The notes under the pieces: generated by a model
Databases searched by the model: none
What the model saw: the letters and a program-made list of their open reading frames with translations, nothing else
What the model was told of the DNA's origin: nothing
Part shown: positions 1 to 7,932 of the stretch, one piece after another
Position numbering within the stretch: the first letter of the stretch is position 1
Layout: each line of letters begins with the position of its first letter
Program-made: the position numbers and the translations under genes
Assembly (NCBI GenBank): GCA_964384095.1
Contig: CAYLKC010000020.1
Coordinates: 1-25,880, forward strand
Source: JAITWN01 sp964384095
GTDB lineage: Bacteria; Pseudomonadota; Gammaproteobacteria; SZUA-140
Length of the DNA stretch: 25,880 nt
Direction: 5' to 3'

Positions 1-39
1 CACCGGCAGGCCCGTTCCTTCGACGAGATCCTGCCCTGA
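1..39 (+). CDS. 3' end of an upstream gene (partial)
   Basis: The first 13 codons in frame 1 read as the C-terminus HRQARSFDEILP followed by a TGA stop at 37-39. The stop shares its A with the ATG of the next gene (TGATG), a typical translational-coupling junction, so this is probably the last gene before the CopD-like gene in one operon. Twelve residues are too few to name a family. Confidence 0.55.
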   Translation, partial: HRQARSFDEILP

Positions 40-509
40 TGATATCGATTGCCCTGATGCTGCACCTCCTCGCCGCCGTGATCTGGGTCGGCGGCATGTT
101 CTTCGCGTGGATGATCCTGCGACCGGTGGCGGCGTCACAGCTCGAGGCGCCGCAGCGCCTGACGCTGTGGCGTAATGTCTTCAACCGTTTTTTTCCATGG
201 GTCTGGGTTGCCGTCGTGGTGCTGCCGGCGACTGGTCTGTGGATCGCCTTTGATCTGTTCGGCGGTATCGGCAGCAGTCCGCCGCGGGTGCATGTGATGC
301 TGTTGCTCGGGATCGTGATGATCCTGATCTATCTGCATGTCTACTTCGCGCCATGGCGGCGTCTGCGCGCCGCTGTTGCGGCAGGTGACTGGCCGGCGGG
401 CGGCAAGGCACTGTCGACGATTCGTCGGCTCGTTGGCGTCAATCTGGTCCTCGGCCTGATCGTGCTCGCGGTCGTCAGCTCGGGCCGCTATGGCTTCGGT
501 TTCGGCTAG
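39..509 (+). CDS. CopD-like small integral membrane protein
   Basis: This 156-residue protein is almost entirely membrane embedded. Four hydrophobic segments lie at about residues 5-27, 51-71, 84-103 and 131-149. The first helix carries His9 in an LHLLAAVIWVGG context, as in the CopD/YcnJ-like group and related four-helix haem-binding membrane proteins. CopD-like proteins are linked to copper handling, but these short stand-alone forms are poorly characterised and a redox or haem role is as likely. The ATG overlaps the preceding stop, and the DUF503 gene starts 14 bases after the stop. The family call is good; the function is open. Confidence 0.7.
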   Translation: MISIALMLHLLAAVIWVGGMFFAWMILRPVAASQLEAPQRLTLWRNVFNRFFPWVWVAVVVLPATGLWIAFDLFGGIGSSPPRVHVMLLLGIVMILIYLHVYFAPWRRLRAAVAAGDWPAGGKALSTIRRLVGVNLVLGLIVLAVVSSGRYGFGFG

Positions 510-523
510 GCGCCCGCGCTGCG

Positions 524-814
524 ATGGCGACGGCCCATATCGCCTTGCTGTCCTTCGATCTGATGATCCCGCATTCGGCGTCGCTGAAGGACAAGCGCCG
601 CGTCATCAAGGGACTCAAGGACCGCCTGCGAGCGAAGTTCAACGCTTCGGTCGCCGAGATCGATCATCTCGATGAGTGGCAGCGGGCGTCCATCGGCGTA
701 ACGATGATCAGCAACGATCGCCGTCATCTCGACAGTTCGCTCAGCGCGGTCAGCCGGCTGGTCGAGGAGGCCGCCGACATCCGTCTGCTCGACACCCGCA
801 TCGAGTGGCTGTAG
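524..814 (+). CDS. DUF503 (YlxP-like) protein
   Basis: The product is 96 residues, the usual DUF503 length. The N-terminal half has the family's hallmark pattern: a hydrophobic strand, then HSASLKDKRRVIKGLKDRLRAKFNASVAE, here quoted in pieces as SLKDKRRVIKGLKDRLR followed by FNASVAE. A helix with IGVTMIS and paired basic residues follows. DUF503 proteins are small ferredoxin-like-fold proteins. In Firmicutes the homologue ylxP sits beside rbfA and infB, which hints at ribosome maturation, but no activity is established. Here the gene lies 13 bases before rlmD, an rRNA-modification gene, which fits such a link. Upstream spacing is also short, so it is probably co-transcribed with the CopD-like gene. 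Confidence 0.82.
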   Translation: MATAHIALLSFDLMIPHSASLKDKRRVIKGLKDRLRAKFNASVAEIDHLDEWQRASIGVTMISNDRRHLDSSLSAVSRLVEEAADIRLLDTRIEWL

Positions 815-827
815 GCGGGCGGGCGCC

Positions 828-2180
828 ATGAGGATCTTCCAGCCGCGTCCCGGCGCGGGCAGGGGACGGATCGAACTCCACGACGTCGTCATCGACGCGC
901 TCGATGACGACGGCCGCGGCGTCGCCCGCATCGATGGCAAGGTGACGTTCATCGACGGCGCGCTGCCCGGCGAGACCGTGCGCGCCGAGGTCATGCGCTC
1001 GAAAAAGAACTTCGACCAGGGACGCGCGCTGGAGATTCTGTCGGCCTCGCCAGACCGCGTCGCTCCCGCCTGCGCACACTTCGGCCTCTGCGGCGGTTGC
1101 AGTCTGCAGCATCTCGCGCCCGCGGCGCAGTTACGCGAGAAGCAGGCGCAGCTGCGCGCCTTGCTCGTCAAGTGTGGCGGCATCGCGCCGGAGCGATGGC
1201 TGGCCCCGCTCGACGGACCCGTCGAGCATTACCGGCGCAGCGCGCGTCTCGGGGTGCGCGATGTGCCGAAGAAGGGCGGTATCCTCGTCGGCTTTCGCGA
1301 GCGGCGCAGCAGCTATCTCAATCCGACCCGTGAATGCCGCGTGCTCGATGCGCGCGTTGCTTGCCTGCTGCCGCTGTTACCCGCCCTGATCGAGGGGCTC
1401 TCCTGCAAGCAGCGACTGCCGCAGATCGAGGTGGCGTGCAGCGATGAGGCCGCAGTGCTGGTGTTTCGTCATCTCGAGCCGTTCACCGAACAGGACCGCA
1501 CGCGCCTCGCAGAGTTCGCGCGCGTACACGGGATCCAGGCCTGGTCGCAACCGGGCGGCCCTGAAACCGTGGCGCCGCTGTGGCCGGAATCCCCGCCACC
1601 GCTCGAATACCGCTTGCCGGCCTTCGAACTGACCTTGCGTTTCATGCCGGCCGATTTCATCCAGATCAACGCCGGGATCAACCGGAAGATGGTAGCGCTC
1701 GCGGTCGATCTGCTGGCGGCCAGCGCCGGGGACACGGTCCTCGACCTGTTCTGCGGCCTCGGCAACTTCACGCTGCCGCTGGCGCGGGGCGCGGGACGGG
1801 TGATCGGCGTCGAGGCCGATCCACGCCTGATCGACGGAGCGCGCGCGAACGCGGCGCGAAACGGCATCGCGAATGCGGAGTTCCGGCGCCTCGATCTGTT
1901 CGATGAGACGGCGGTCGCGGCGTTTCTGCGCGAGACCGCCTTCGATCGCCTGTTGCTGGATCCGCCGCGCAGCGGGGCGGTCGAGGTGCTCAAGCACTTG
2001 CCGGCAGACGGTCCGCGCCGGATCGTCTATGTCTCCTGCAATCCGGCAACGCTGGCGCGCGACGCCGAGTACCTCGTCAATGCCGCCGGCTGGCGGCTTA
2101 GCGCGGCCGGCGTCATGGACATGTTCCCGCATACCAGCCATGTCGAGTCGATTGCTGTCTTCGATCGCGCCAGCAAATGA
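828..2180 (+). CDS. rlmD: 23S rRNA (uracil-1939-C5)-methyltransferase RlmD
   Basis: This SAM-dependent enzyme forms 5-methyluridine at position 1939 of 23S rRNA (E. coli numbering). The 450 residues begin with a TRAM RNA-binding domain (about 15-72). Four cysteines fit the [4Fe-4S] cluster pattern: Cys82, Cys88 and Cys91 (CxxxxxCxxC) plus Cys170. The Rossmann methyltransferase half carries DLFCGLGNFTLPLA (SAM binding), LLLDPPRSG, and VSCNPATLARD with nucleophile Cys404. Length is close to the 433 residues of E. coli RlmD. The Fe-S cysteines favour RlmD over TrmA, and overall length and TRAM favour it over RlmC. It is the third gene of a tight run; a palindromic element begins one base after its stop. 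Confidence 0.95.
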   Translation: MRIFQPRPGAGRGRIELHDVVIDALDDDGRGVARIDGKVTFIDGALPGETVRAEVMRSKKNFDQGRALEILSASPDRVAPACAHFGLCGGCSLQHLAPAAQLREKQAQLRALLVKCGGIAPERWLAPLDGPVEHYRRSARLGVRDVPKKGGILVGFRERRSSYLNPTRECRVLDARVACLLPLLPALIEGLSCKQRLPQIEVACSDEAAVLVFRHLEPFTEQDRTRLAEFARVHGIQAWSQPGGPETVAPLWPESPPPLEYRLPAFELTLRFMPADFIQINAGINRKMVALAVDLLAASAGDTVLDLFCGLGNFTLPLARGAGRVIGVEADPRLIDGARANAARNGIANAEFRRLDLFDETAVAAFLRETAFDRLLLDPPRSGAVEVLKHLPADGPRRIVYVSCNPATLARDAEYLVNAAGWRLSAAGVMDMFPHTSHVESIAVFDRASK

Positions 2181-2181
2181 G

Positions 2182-2297
2182 GGTGAAAAGGCTCGCCCTG
2201 TCTGTCTCATGACACGCCGTTAATACGTCCGTGTAGGCTCCACGGCCGCATCCCTGCGGCCGAGGGTTATGAGATAGACAGGGCAAGCCTTTCCACC
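2182..2297. repeat. nested palindromic intergenic element
   Basis: The arms 2182-2210 and 2269-2297 are 29 bases each and are inverted complements with three mismatches. They enclose a second perfect hairpin, GGCCGCA-TCCC-TGCGGCC, at 2244-2261. The left arm starts one base after the rlmD stop, so the folded RNA could act as a bidirectional terminator or 3' stabiliser. The central text (tacgtccgtgtaggctcc followed by a hairpin) resembles dispersed palindromic repeats I remember from many gammaproteobacterial genomes, so a REP- or MITE-like unit is also plausible. No open frame or flanking target duplication was found. Confidence 0.7.
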
Positions 2298-2350
2298 GCC
2301 TGTTTTGATTCCTTGTTCAGCCCCCGTTCAGGATCGGCCCGCTATGCTCG

Positions 2351-2368
2351 TTTCCGAAAGATCGGAAA
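2351..2368 (+). promoter_or_regulatory. small leader hairpin before the cytochrome gene
   Basis: A 7-bp perfect inverted repeat with loop AAGA (TTTCCGA/TCGGAAA) ends 32 bases before the chosen ATG at 2401. A GGGAGG Shine-Dalgarno sequence lies at 2389-2394. It may be a leader hairpin or an operator; nothing more can be said. A TATGCT at 2343-2348 could be a -10 element, but no convincing -35 accompanies it. Confidence 0.35.
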
Positions 2369-2400
2369 TGGCCCGGAACGGGCGTAACGGGAGGTGCGAT

Positions 2401-2742
2401 ATGAACAGGATCAGATCAATTGCCGGGATGGCGGCGGGGTTGACGATGCTGGCCGGCGGCGTAACGGCGCTGGCGGCGGACATGCCGGCGTCGGCGACGG
2501 CGGCAGGGTGTGTCGCCTGTCACAAGATCGACCAGAAGCTGATCGGGCCGGCGTGGCAGGATGTCTCGGCCCGCTACAAGGGTGATCCGGCGGCGCGCGA
2601 GGCGCTGATCGAGAAGGTCAAGAAGGGTGGCGCGGGCAACTGGACCGAGGTCACCGGCGGCATCCCGATGCCGCCGAACAGCCCGCGGGTGTCCGATGCC
2701 GACATCACGGCGCTGGTCGATTTCATCCTCGCGCTGGAATAA
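2401..2742 (+). CDS. periplasmic class I cytochrome c (c551/c552 type)
   Basis: This is a small monohaem electron carrier of 113 residues. An N-terminal signal peptide (about 1-26, cleavage near ALA-AD) is followed by the haem motif CVACH (37-41). The distal methionine ligand is probably Met90 in GGIPMPPN, the usual arrangement of cytochromes c551/c552. The ATG at 2401 was chosen because GGGAGG sits 6 bases upstream and the signal peptide begins at once; in-frame starts further upstream would add a charged leader. Such proteins pass electrons to terminal oxidases, nitrite reductases or peroxidases. The partner is not in the window. A strong terminator follows, so it is probably a single transcription unit. 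Confidence 0.92.
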   Translation: MNRIRSIAGMAAGLTMLAGGVTALAADMPASATAAGCVACHKIDQKLIGPAWQDVSARYKGDPAAREALIEKVKKGGAGNWTEVTGGIPMPPNSPRVSDADITALVDFILALE

Positions 2743-2759
2743 CGAACGAGGGATGTCTG

Positions 2760-2789
2760 CGGGATCGGGTCCGAAAGGGCCCGATCCCG
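2760..2789 (+). terminator. Rho-independent terminator after the cytochrome gene
   Basis: A 13-bp stem (one G-T pair) closes on a GAAA tetraloop, starting 18 bases after the cytochrome stop, followed by the short T-rich tail TTTGTT. The stem is GC rich and nearly perfect, which makes this the clearest intrinsic terminator in the window. It separates the cytochrome unit from the two-component system. Confidence 0.85.
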
Positions 2790-2825
2790 TTTGTTCGCGC
2801 GTCGTGGTTCGGGGCGATCGGGCTG

Positions 2826-2834
2826 TGCTATCGT
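2826..2834 (+). promoter_or_regulatory. possible extended -10 promoter for the two-component operon
   Basis: TGCTATCGT fits an extended -10 (TGnTATnnT) about 45 bases before the response-regulator ATG and downstream of the terminator. No good -35 is present at 16-18 bases, so the call is tentative. A promoter is expected in this 90-base interval because of the terminator just upstream. Confidence 0.3.
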
Positions 2835-2879
2835 CAGACAGCGGCCGTGTGGCCGTGGTGACGATCGTGGACGAAGGCG

Positions 2880-3560
2880 ATGCGGGTGTTGCTGGTCGAG
2901 GACGAGGCGCCGTTGCGCAGACAGCTGGTCGAGCGGCTGCGCGAGGCCGGCTGGGTCGTCGATGCGGCGGCGGATGGCGAGGAAGGGCTGTATTTCGGCC
3001 GTGAATTCCCGCTCGATGTCGCGATCGTCGACCTCGGCCTGCCGCGGCTGTCCGGCATCGAGTTGATCCGGCGATGGCGTGAGGAGGGACGGACGTTTCC
3101 GATCCTGATCCTGACCGCGCGCAATCGCTGGCAGGACAAGGTCGACGGTCTCGAGGCCGGCGCCGACGATTATCTGGTCAAGCCCTTCCATGTCGAGGAG
3201 CTGCTCGCGCGCCTGCGCGCGCTGGTCCGGCGCAGCGCCGGCAAGAGTTCGCCGCTTCTCAGTTACGGCCCCGTCACCCTCGATATCACGGCGCAGAAGC
3301 TCACGCTCGACGGCGCTGCCGTCGAGCTGACGTCCCATGAGTACCGGATGCTCGAACTACTGATGTTGCGCGCCGGCGAGGTGCTGTCGAAGACCGAGCT
3401 GACCGAGCGGCTCTATGAGGATAACGACAGCCGCGACAGCAATGTCATCGAGGTGTTCATCGGCCGCCTGCGACGCAAGCTCGATCCGGACAATCGCCTG
3501 AATCCGATCGAGACGGTGCGCGGCCGTGGCTACCGCTTCAATCCCGATATCCGCACGTGA
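2880..3560 (+). CDS. OmpR/PhoP-family response regulator
   Basis: This DNA-binding response regulator has 226 residues. The receiver domain (1-115) has the acidic pair Glu7-Asp8, phospho-acceptor Asp51 (VDLGLP), Thr79 and Lys101 (VKPF). A winged-helix DNA-binding domain (about 128-223) ends in the typical RGRGYRF recognition-wing motif. The sequence is closest in character to PhoP/QseB regulators. The stop overlaps the GTG start of the kinase gene by four bases, so the two are translationally coupled and form a cognate pair. Target genes and signal are not visible; PhoP itself answers to Mg2+ or peptide stress through PhoQ. Confidence 0.93.
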   Translation: MRVLLVEDEAPLRRQLVERLREAGWVVDAAADGEEGLYFGREFPLDVAIVDLGLPRLSGIELIRRWREEGRTFPILILTARNRWQDKVDGLEAGADDYLVKPFHVEELLARLRALVRRSAGKSSPLLSYGPVTLDITAQKLTLDGAAVELTSHEYRMLELLMLRAGEVLSKTELTERLYEDNDSRDSNVIEVFIGRLRRKLDPDNRLNPIETVRGRGYRFNPDIRT

Positions 3561-4906
3561 GACGGTCGCTCGGCACACGATTGTTGCTGGTCGCCAGCCT
3601 GGTGCTGGCGGTGTTCTTCGGTGTCACCGGCGTCGTTATCGAGCGCGCGCATTACGAGACCGCGGACGCGGCGCTGAAGCAGCGACTGCAGTCCTTTGCC
3701 GCGATGCTGATCTCGGCGTCGGCGCCCGGCACCGACGGTGGCGTCCGCATCACCCATCCAGTGCCCGAGACCCGCTTCTTCCTGCCGCAATCCGGGCTCT
3801 ACGCGCGCATCCGTCGCAATGATCACGCGCATGGCTGGGACTCGCCCTCACTCGACGGCGCCACGCTGGCGTTCGCCGACGGTCTGCCGCGGGGGCAGCG
3901 GCGCTTCGACACCCTGTACGGCGGCGACGGCATCGAACTGCGCGGCTTCAGCATCGGCGTCGCCTGGGAGGGGGAGATGCCGGTCGCCGAGACCTACACC
4001 GTCAGCGTCGCCGAGGATGCCAGCGCATTCAATGCCCAGATCGCCGGATTCAGGCAGACCCTTTGGGGCTGGCTGACGGTCGTTGCGCTCGCGTTGCTCG
4101 CGGTGCAATGGGCCGTGCTGCGCTGGGGACTGGCGCCGTTGCGCCGGGCCGCGGAAGACATCGTGGCGATCGAGTCAGGCGAGAAGACGCGACTCGACGG
4201 CGACTATCCGCAAGAATTGCAATCACTGACCGGAAATCTCAACGCGCTGGTCCAGAACGAGCGCGAGCGCCGTGAGCGCTACCGTCATGCGCTCGGCGAT
4301 CTCGCCCACAGTCTGAAGACGCCGCTCGCGATACTGCGCGGCGCGGCGGAAGGCCGCGACGACGCGGCCTTGCGCGCGACCGTCGGCGAGGAGGTCGCGC
4401 GCATGAGCGGGATCGTCGATTATCAGCTGCGGCGCGCCGCAACCGCCGGGCGTGGCGTGCTCAAGGCGCGCATCGACGTCGAACCGGTGGTGCGCCGTGT
4501 CGTCGACGCGCTCGGCAAGGCCTGGCGCGACAAGGGCGTCCGCTGTGAGGTCGAGATCGGCCCCGGCGCGCGCTTCGACGGCGACACTGAGGATCTCGTC
4601 GAGATCCTCGGCAATCTGCTCGACAACGCCTTCAAGTGGTGTCGCTCGACGGTCACCGTCACCCTGCGACGGGTCGAGGCGCCGGATGGCGGCGGCAGTC
4701 TCGAATTCGTCATCGAGGATGACGGTCCCGGCATACCCGACACGGTGCGTACGGCGGTATTCGGGCGGGGGGTGCGCGCCGATCCGAGCCGGGAGGGACA
4801 CGGCATCGGACTTGCGGTCGTCCGCGACATCGTCGATGCCTATCACGGCCGAATCGACATCGGCCGCGGCGAACGCGGCGGCGCGCGGGTGTCCGTGGTC
4901 CTCTAG
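3557..4906 (+). CDS. PhoQ-like sensor histidine kinase
   Basis: A 449-residue inner-membrane kinase starts with GTG inside the regulator's stop (GTGA overlap). Transmembrane helices lie near residues 7-28 and 168-190 and enclose a periplasmic sensor region of about 140 residues. A HAMP-like linker follows, then HisKA with phospho-acceptor His251 in DLAHSLKTPLAIL, and HATPase_c with the N box around Asn353/Asn357 (GNLLDNAFKW), the G1 box DDGPGIP and the G2 box GHGIGLAVV. The HSLKTPL form of the H box is typical of PhoQ-like kinases. It should phosphorylate Asp51 of the regulator encoded immediately upstream. The periplasmic domain shows no striking acidic patch, so Mg2+ sensing is not assured. 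Confidence 0.93.
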   Translation: MRRSLGTRLLLVASLVLAVFFGVTGVVIERAHYETADAALKQRLQSFAAMLISASAPGTDGGVRITHPVPETRFFLPQSGLYARIRRNDHAHGWDSPSLDGATLAFADGLPRGQRRFDTLYGGDGIELRGFSIGVAWEGEMPVAETYTVSVAEDASAFNAQIAGFRQTLWGWLTVVALALLAVQWAVLRWGLAPLRRAAEDIVAIESGEKTRLDGDYPQELQSLTGNLNALVQNERERRERYRHALGDLAHSLKTPLAILRGAAEGRDDAALRATVGEEVARMSGIVDYQLRRAATAGRGVLKARIDVEPVVRRVVDALGKAWRDKGVRCEVEIGPGARFDGDTEDLVEILGNLLDNAFKWCRSTVTVTLRRVEAPDGGGSLEFVIEDDGPGIPDTVRTAVFGRGVRADPSREGHGIGLAVVRDIVDAYHGRIDIGRGERGGARVSVVL

Positions 4907-4928
4907 CGGGCGCGATGCGGCTGTCCGG

Positions 4929-5690
4929 CTATTTCCCGAGCAACAGGTCCTTGGCCTGGTTGATCTTCGCTGCCAGCCACCCCGAGCCGCCGCGATCCGG
5001 ATGCAGCTTCTGCATCAACCGGCGGTGCGCGGCAATGATCTCCTCCCGGGTGGCGCCGGCTTGCAGGCCGAGGATCTCCCACGCCTCCTCGCGGCTCATC
5101 GCGACGCCCGAAGGCGGTGGATGCGATTCCCCGCCGGCCCCGCCTTCGCCAGCCTGCGCGCGCCAGGTCGCGCCATGGACGCCGTCGAGAAAGGCCTGCA
5201 CGAGTTGCGCCGCCTCGGGATCCTCGATCCGGCATTCGCGCAGCAGGTCGATCAGCTGATCGACGGAAAGCTCGCTCAGGCGTGCGCCCTTGAAGCGGCC
5301 GTCGATGACCACGCCGTCGATCTCGCCGCTGTCGTGATCGAGGCTCATGCGGATATAGCGGGTCTCAACCTGCGAGACGCGGCCGGTCGCCGCGCCTCCG
5401 CTGCCGGCTGCCTGGGCGGCCTTCGCTGCCTGGTAGCGCTTGTACAGTCCGCCGATGACGGGCAGAAAGGGCAACAGTCGGGGCAGGAACGCGAACAGCG
5501 TGCCGAGCAGCACGAACAGCCAGTGCAATCGCCCGGTGACGGCCAGCCAGACCAGCAGACCGAGGCCGGCGATGACGGCCACGCGCCGCAGCACGCGGGC
5601 GACATTCTGTGGCGGCGCCCGCATCATCCAGGTCAGCAGCGCAAGCACGGCGAACAGGGCGGCCAGCGCGAACGCGAGCTTGACGACCAT
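4929..5690 (-). CDS. membrane-anchored J-domain (DnaJ-like) protein
   Basis: The 253-residue protein has hydrophobic N-terminal helices (about 3-23 and 38-72). A middle region contains an SLDHDSGEIDG / LSVDQLIDLL block. The C-terminal J domain (about 200-253) carries the HPD motif at 230-232, needed to stimulate DnaK ATPase. A membrane anchor with a J domain at the C-terminus resembles DjlA/DjlC or Tim14-type co-chaperones rather than classical DnaJ, which has its J domain at the N-terminus. It starts 6 bases after the stop of the VWA gene, so the two are co-transcribed. A role in recruiting DnaK to a membrane client is likely; the client is unknown. Confidence 0.88.
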   Translation of the reverse strand: MVVKLAFALAALFAVLALLTWMMRAPPQNVARVLRRVAVIAGLGLLVWLAVTGRLHWLFVLLGTLFAFLPRLLPFLPVIGGLYKRYQAAKAAQAAGSGGAATGRVSQVETRYIRMSLDHDSGEIDGVVIDGRFKGARLSELSVDQLIDLLRECRIEDPEAAQLVQAFLDGVHGATWRAQAGEGGAGGESHPPPSGVAMSREEAWEILGLQAGATREEIIAAHRRLMQKLHPDRGGSGWLAAKINQAKDLLLGK

Positions 5691-5696
5691 GCCGGA

Positions 5697-6413
5697 TTAT
5701 TCCTTGTCGATCTGCTGCGTGATCCGGCGCACGAGCGCATCCGAGCGCCGGCTGTAGTCGGCGAGGGCCTGGCGGCCGCCGGCGGCATAGACCGCGACTG
5801 CGCTCAGCAGGTCACGCAGCTGCGCCGGGCTCGCGGCATCGAAGGCGCAGTAGGCGCCGCGGCTCAGACGCGCGATCTCGCGAAAGACATGGGCGGCGAT
5901 CGGATCGTCGCCTTCCTGGAACACGAAGGCGGGGAGACCTTGCAGGCCGAGTTGGCCGGCCAGTTGCAGGAGTGTTCCGTGCTCCTCTTCCATGCAGTCG
6001 CCGACGATGACCAGTGCATTGACCGGGCTCGCCCGTGTCTCGCGCAGGGCATGCTCGATGACGCGGCCGATCTGCGTATGGCCGGCCTGGCAATGGACTG
6101 AGGTCATCTCGCGCAGCAGGCCTTGCGAATCCGTCGTCCACGACGAGGCATGGAACTCGCGATAGCCGCGAAACCAGCACAGCTGGATCTCGAGTCCGCC
6201 GAGCCGCGTCGTTTCATTGAACATCTCGGCCTGGATGTGACAGGCGCGGTCCCAGGCCGGCTCGCGGCTGGCGGTCGCGTCCATCGCGAAGATCAACCGT
6301 CCGCGCTTGCCCGTTGTCCTGACTGCCGGCGTCGACGCCATTTTTTTCACGAAGGCGTCGATCTCGGCGCGTGAGGATTTTTTCGCCAGCGGCTTGCCGT
6401 CTCTGTCCGTCAT
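5697..6413 (-). CDS. VWA-domain protein
   Basis: The 238-residue product looks cytoplasmic, with no signal peptide. It is essentially one von Willebrand A domain. The MIDAS metal site is recognisable as D45-A-T47-A-S49 (a DxTxS form of DxSxS), Thr113 in AGHTQIG and Asp139 in VGDCMEEE. The ATG at 6413 was preferred to a TTG 21 bases upstream. The next gene on the strand is a J-domain protein, and VWA plus DnaJ pairs recur in proteobacteria, suggesting a protein-handling or assembly role. It faces the macrodomain gene across a 67-base divergent promoter region. Confidence 0.85.
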   Translation of the reverse strand: MTDRDGKPLAKKSSRAEIDAFVKKMASTPAVRTTGKRGRLIFAMDATASREPAWDRACHIQAEMFNETTRLGGLEIQLCWFRGYREFHASSWTTDSQGLLREMTSVHCQAGHTQIGRVIEHALRETRASPVNALVIVGDCMEEEHGTLLQLAGQLGLQGLPAFVFQEGDDPIAAHVFREIARLSRGAYCAFDAASPAQLRDLLSAVAVYAAGGRQALADYSRRSDALVRRITQQIDKE

Positions 6414-6420
6414 CGCCCGA

Positions 6421-6449
6421 TTGCCCCTGCACAAATCACGTTATATTCT
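6421..6449 (+). promoter_or_regulatory. sigma70-like promoter for the macrodomain gene
   Basis: TTGCCC (6421-6426) and TATTCT (6444-6449) are separated by exactly 17 bases and lie in a locally AT-rich stretch of the only divergent gap in this part of the window. Each hexamer matches four of six consensus positions. Transcription would start near 6456, and GAGGG follows before the ATG at 6481. The VWA gene on the other strand must be served from the same 67-base gap. Confidence 0.5.
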
Positions 6450-6480
6450 AGCTCATTACCAACGCGGAGGGCGGCCGGGG

Positions 6481-7032
6481 ATGGCCTCACTGGACGAATT
6501 CGAGCCTGGCGACGCTGCCGTGGAGCAACTGGTCGTCGTCGAGGGTGATATCACCCGCATCGATGCCGATGCGATCGTCAATGCCGCGAACGAAACCCTG
6601 CTCGGCGGTGGCGGCGTCGACGGCGCGATCCATCGCGCGGCCGGTCCTGAACTGCTCGAGGAGTGCCGGACGCTTGGCGGCTGTGAAAGCGGCCAGGCGA
6701 AGATCACCGGCGGCTACCGTCTGCCGGCAAGACATGTCATCCATACCGTCGGCCCGGTCTGGCAAGGCGGCGCCCATCGCGAGGACGAGATCCTCGCCTC
6801 CTGCTATCGCGAGGCGATGAAGCTGGCGAGCCGGCATGGCCTCAAGAGCATCGCCTTCCCGGCGATCAGCTGCGGCATCCACGGCTTCCCGGCGGAACGC
6901 GCGGCGCGCATCGCCGTTGCAGAAGTCCGCGCCTTCCTCGCCGCCGACATCACGCTCGAGCGCGTGATCATGGTATGTTATGGCGATGAGATCCACGAGG
7001 CGTGGCTGAACGCCGTGCATTCGCCGACATGA
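6481..7032 (+). CDS. macrodomain O-acetyl-ADP-ribose deacetylase / ADP-ribosyl hydrolase (YmdB-like)
   Basis: This enzyme is predicted to hydrolyse O-acetyl-ADP-ribose or to remove ADP-ribose from acidic residues. It is a stand-alone macrodomain of 183 residues. Conserved motifs are EGDIT with Asp23 (adenine binding), IVNAAN (32-37), GGGGVDGAIHRAAG (42-55), the HTVGPVW strand and the ISCGIHGFP loop that grips the distal ribose. The ATG at 6481 has GAGGG upstream; an earlier in-frame start at 6307 would run back through the divergent gene and is rejected. Its TGA overlaps the ATG of the DUF3014 gene (ATGA), indicating coupling. Confidence 0.93.
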   Translation: MASLDEFEPGDAAVEQLVVVEGDITRIDADAIVNAANETLLGGGGVDGAIHRAAGPELLEECRTLGGCESGQAKITGGYRLPARHVIHTVGPVWQGGAHREDEILASCYREAMKLASRHGLKSIAFPAISCGIHGFPAERAARIAVAEVRAFLAADITLERVIMVCYGDEIHEAWLNAVHSPT

Positions 7033-7883
7033 GCGACGACAGGGACTCCCCGCCGGAGACCGAGCCCGTCCCGGTGCTGAAATATTTCCTGGTCTGGGGC
7101 GCGGCAATCGCGGTCATCGCGACCCTGGCGTGGTGGTGGCTGCGCGACGACGTCACGCCGGAGTCGCCGCTCGTCCTGCCGCCGCCGGCGCTCGTCGAAC
7201 CCGAGCCGCTGGTGCGCCACCCGATCCCCGAACCGAGGCCGGATTCCGGCGAGGTGGAATCTCCGGCCCCGTCGCCGCTCGCCGATGTGCTGCCGGCCTC
7301 ACTGCCAGAACTCGATCGCAGCGATGAAGCCGTGCTCGCGCTCGCGCAACGCCTGATCGAGCACCCGCGACTCGCCGAACTGCTGATCCCGAGGGAAATG
7401 ATCAGGCGTTTCGTCGTCACCGTCGATGGACTGGGCACGAAGACCGTCGCGCAGAACCGGCTGCCGGTCCTGCCGCCCGAGGGACGATTTCTCGTCGAGC
7501 CGCGCGGCGAGCGCTTCGTCATCGATCCACGCAACTACGAGCGTTACGGCCGCCATGTCGCGCTCCTCGACCAGCTCGACAGCCGGCTGCTGATCGAGGC
7601 CTACGTCCATTTCTATCCGTTGTTCCAGCAGGCCTGGCGCGAACTCGGTTATCCACAGGGCTTCTTCAATGACCGCCTGATCGCGGTGATCGACGAGATC
7701 CTGGCGACGCCGGAGGTCAGCGCCCCGGTCTGGCTGGAACAGCCCGGGGTGTTCTATCTGTATGTGGATCCGGAACTGGAAGGCATGACGGCGGGGCAGC
7801 GTTTGCTGATCCGCCTGGGGCCGGACAGCGCTGAGGCGGTCAAGCGCAAGTTGCGGGAGATTCGTGCCGGACTGGTGCGCTGA
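7029..7883 (+). CDS. DUF3014 protein, single-pass membrane anchored
   Basis: The 284-residue protein has a short acidic cytoplasmic tail. A transmembrane helix lies at about residues 20-40 and ends in WWWLRDDV. A Pro/Glu-rich linker follows, then a mainly helical periplasmic domain of about 190 residues. The C-terminal motif MTAGQRLLIRLGP followed by KRKLREIR matches the DUF3014 proteins I know from gammaproteobacteria. No function is established. The ATG at 7029 overlaps the macrodomain stop and is preferred to an earlier start at 7002. A DUF3015 gene follows about 107 bases later and is probably separately transcribed. Confidence 0.75.
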   Translation: MSDDRDSPPETEPVPVLKYFLVWGAAIAVIATLAWWWLRDDVTPESPLVLPPPALVEPEPLVRHPIPEPRPDSGEVESPAPSPLADVLPASLPELDRSDEAVLALAQRLIEHPRLAELLIPREMIRRFVVTVDGLGTKTVAQNRLPVLPPEGRFLVEPRGERFVIDPRNYERYGRHVALLDQLDSRLLIEAYVHFYPLFQQAWRELGYPQGFFNDRLIAVIDEILATPEVSAPVWLEQPGVFYLYVDPELEGMTAGQRLLIRLGPDSAEAVKRKLREIRAGLVR

Positions 7884-7932
7884 CGGGGACATGGACGCGC
7901 CTGTGTCAGTGTGATAGAAATGGGGACGCGAT

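Noticed and set aside
4452..6101. A 549-codon plus-strand open frame running through the kinase, J-domain and VWA genes.
   Set aside because: It is antisense or out of frame to three genes with clear domains; its translation is low-complexity and Ala/Arg rich, as expected for a shadow frame in high-GC DNA.
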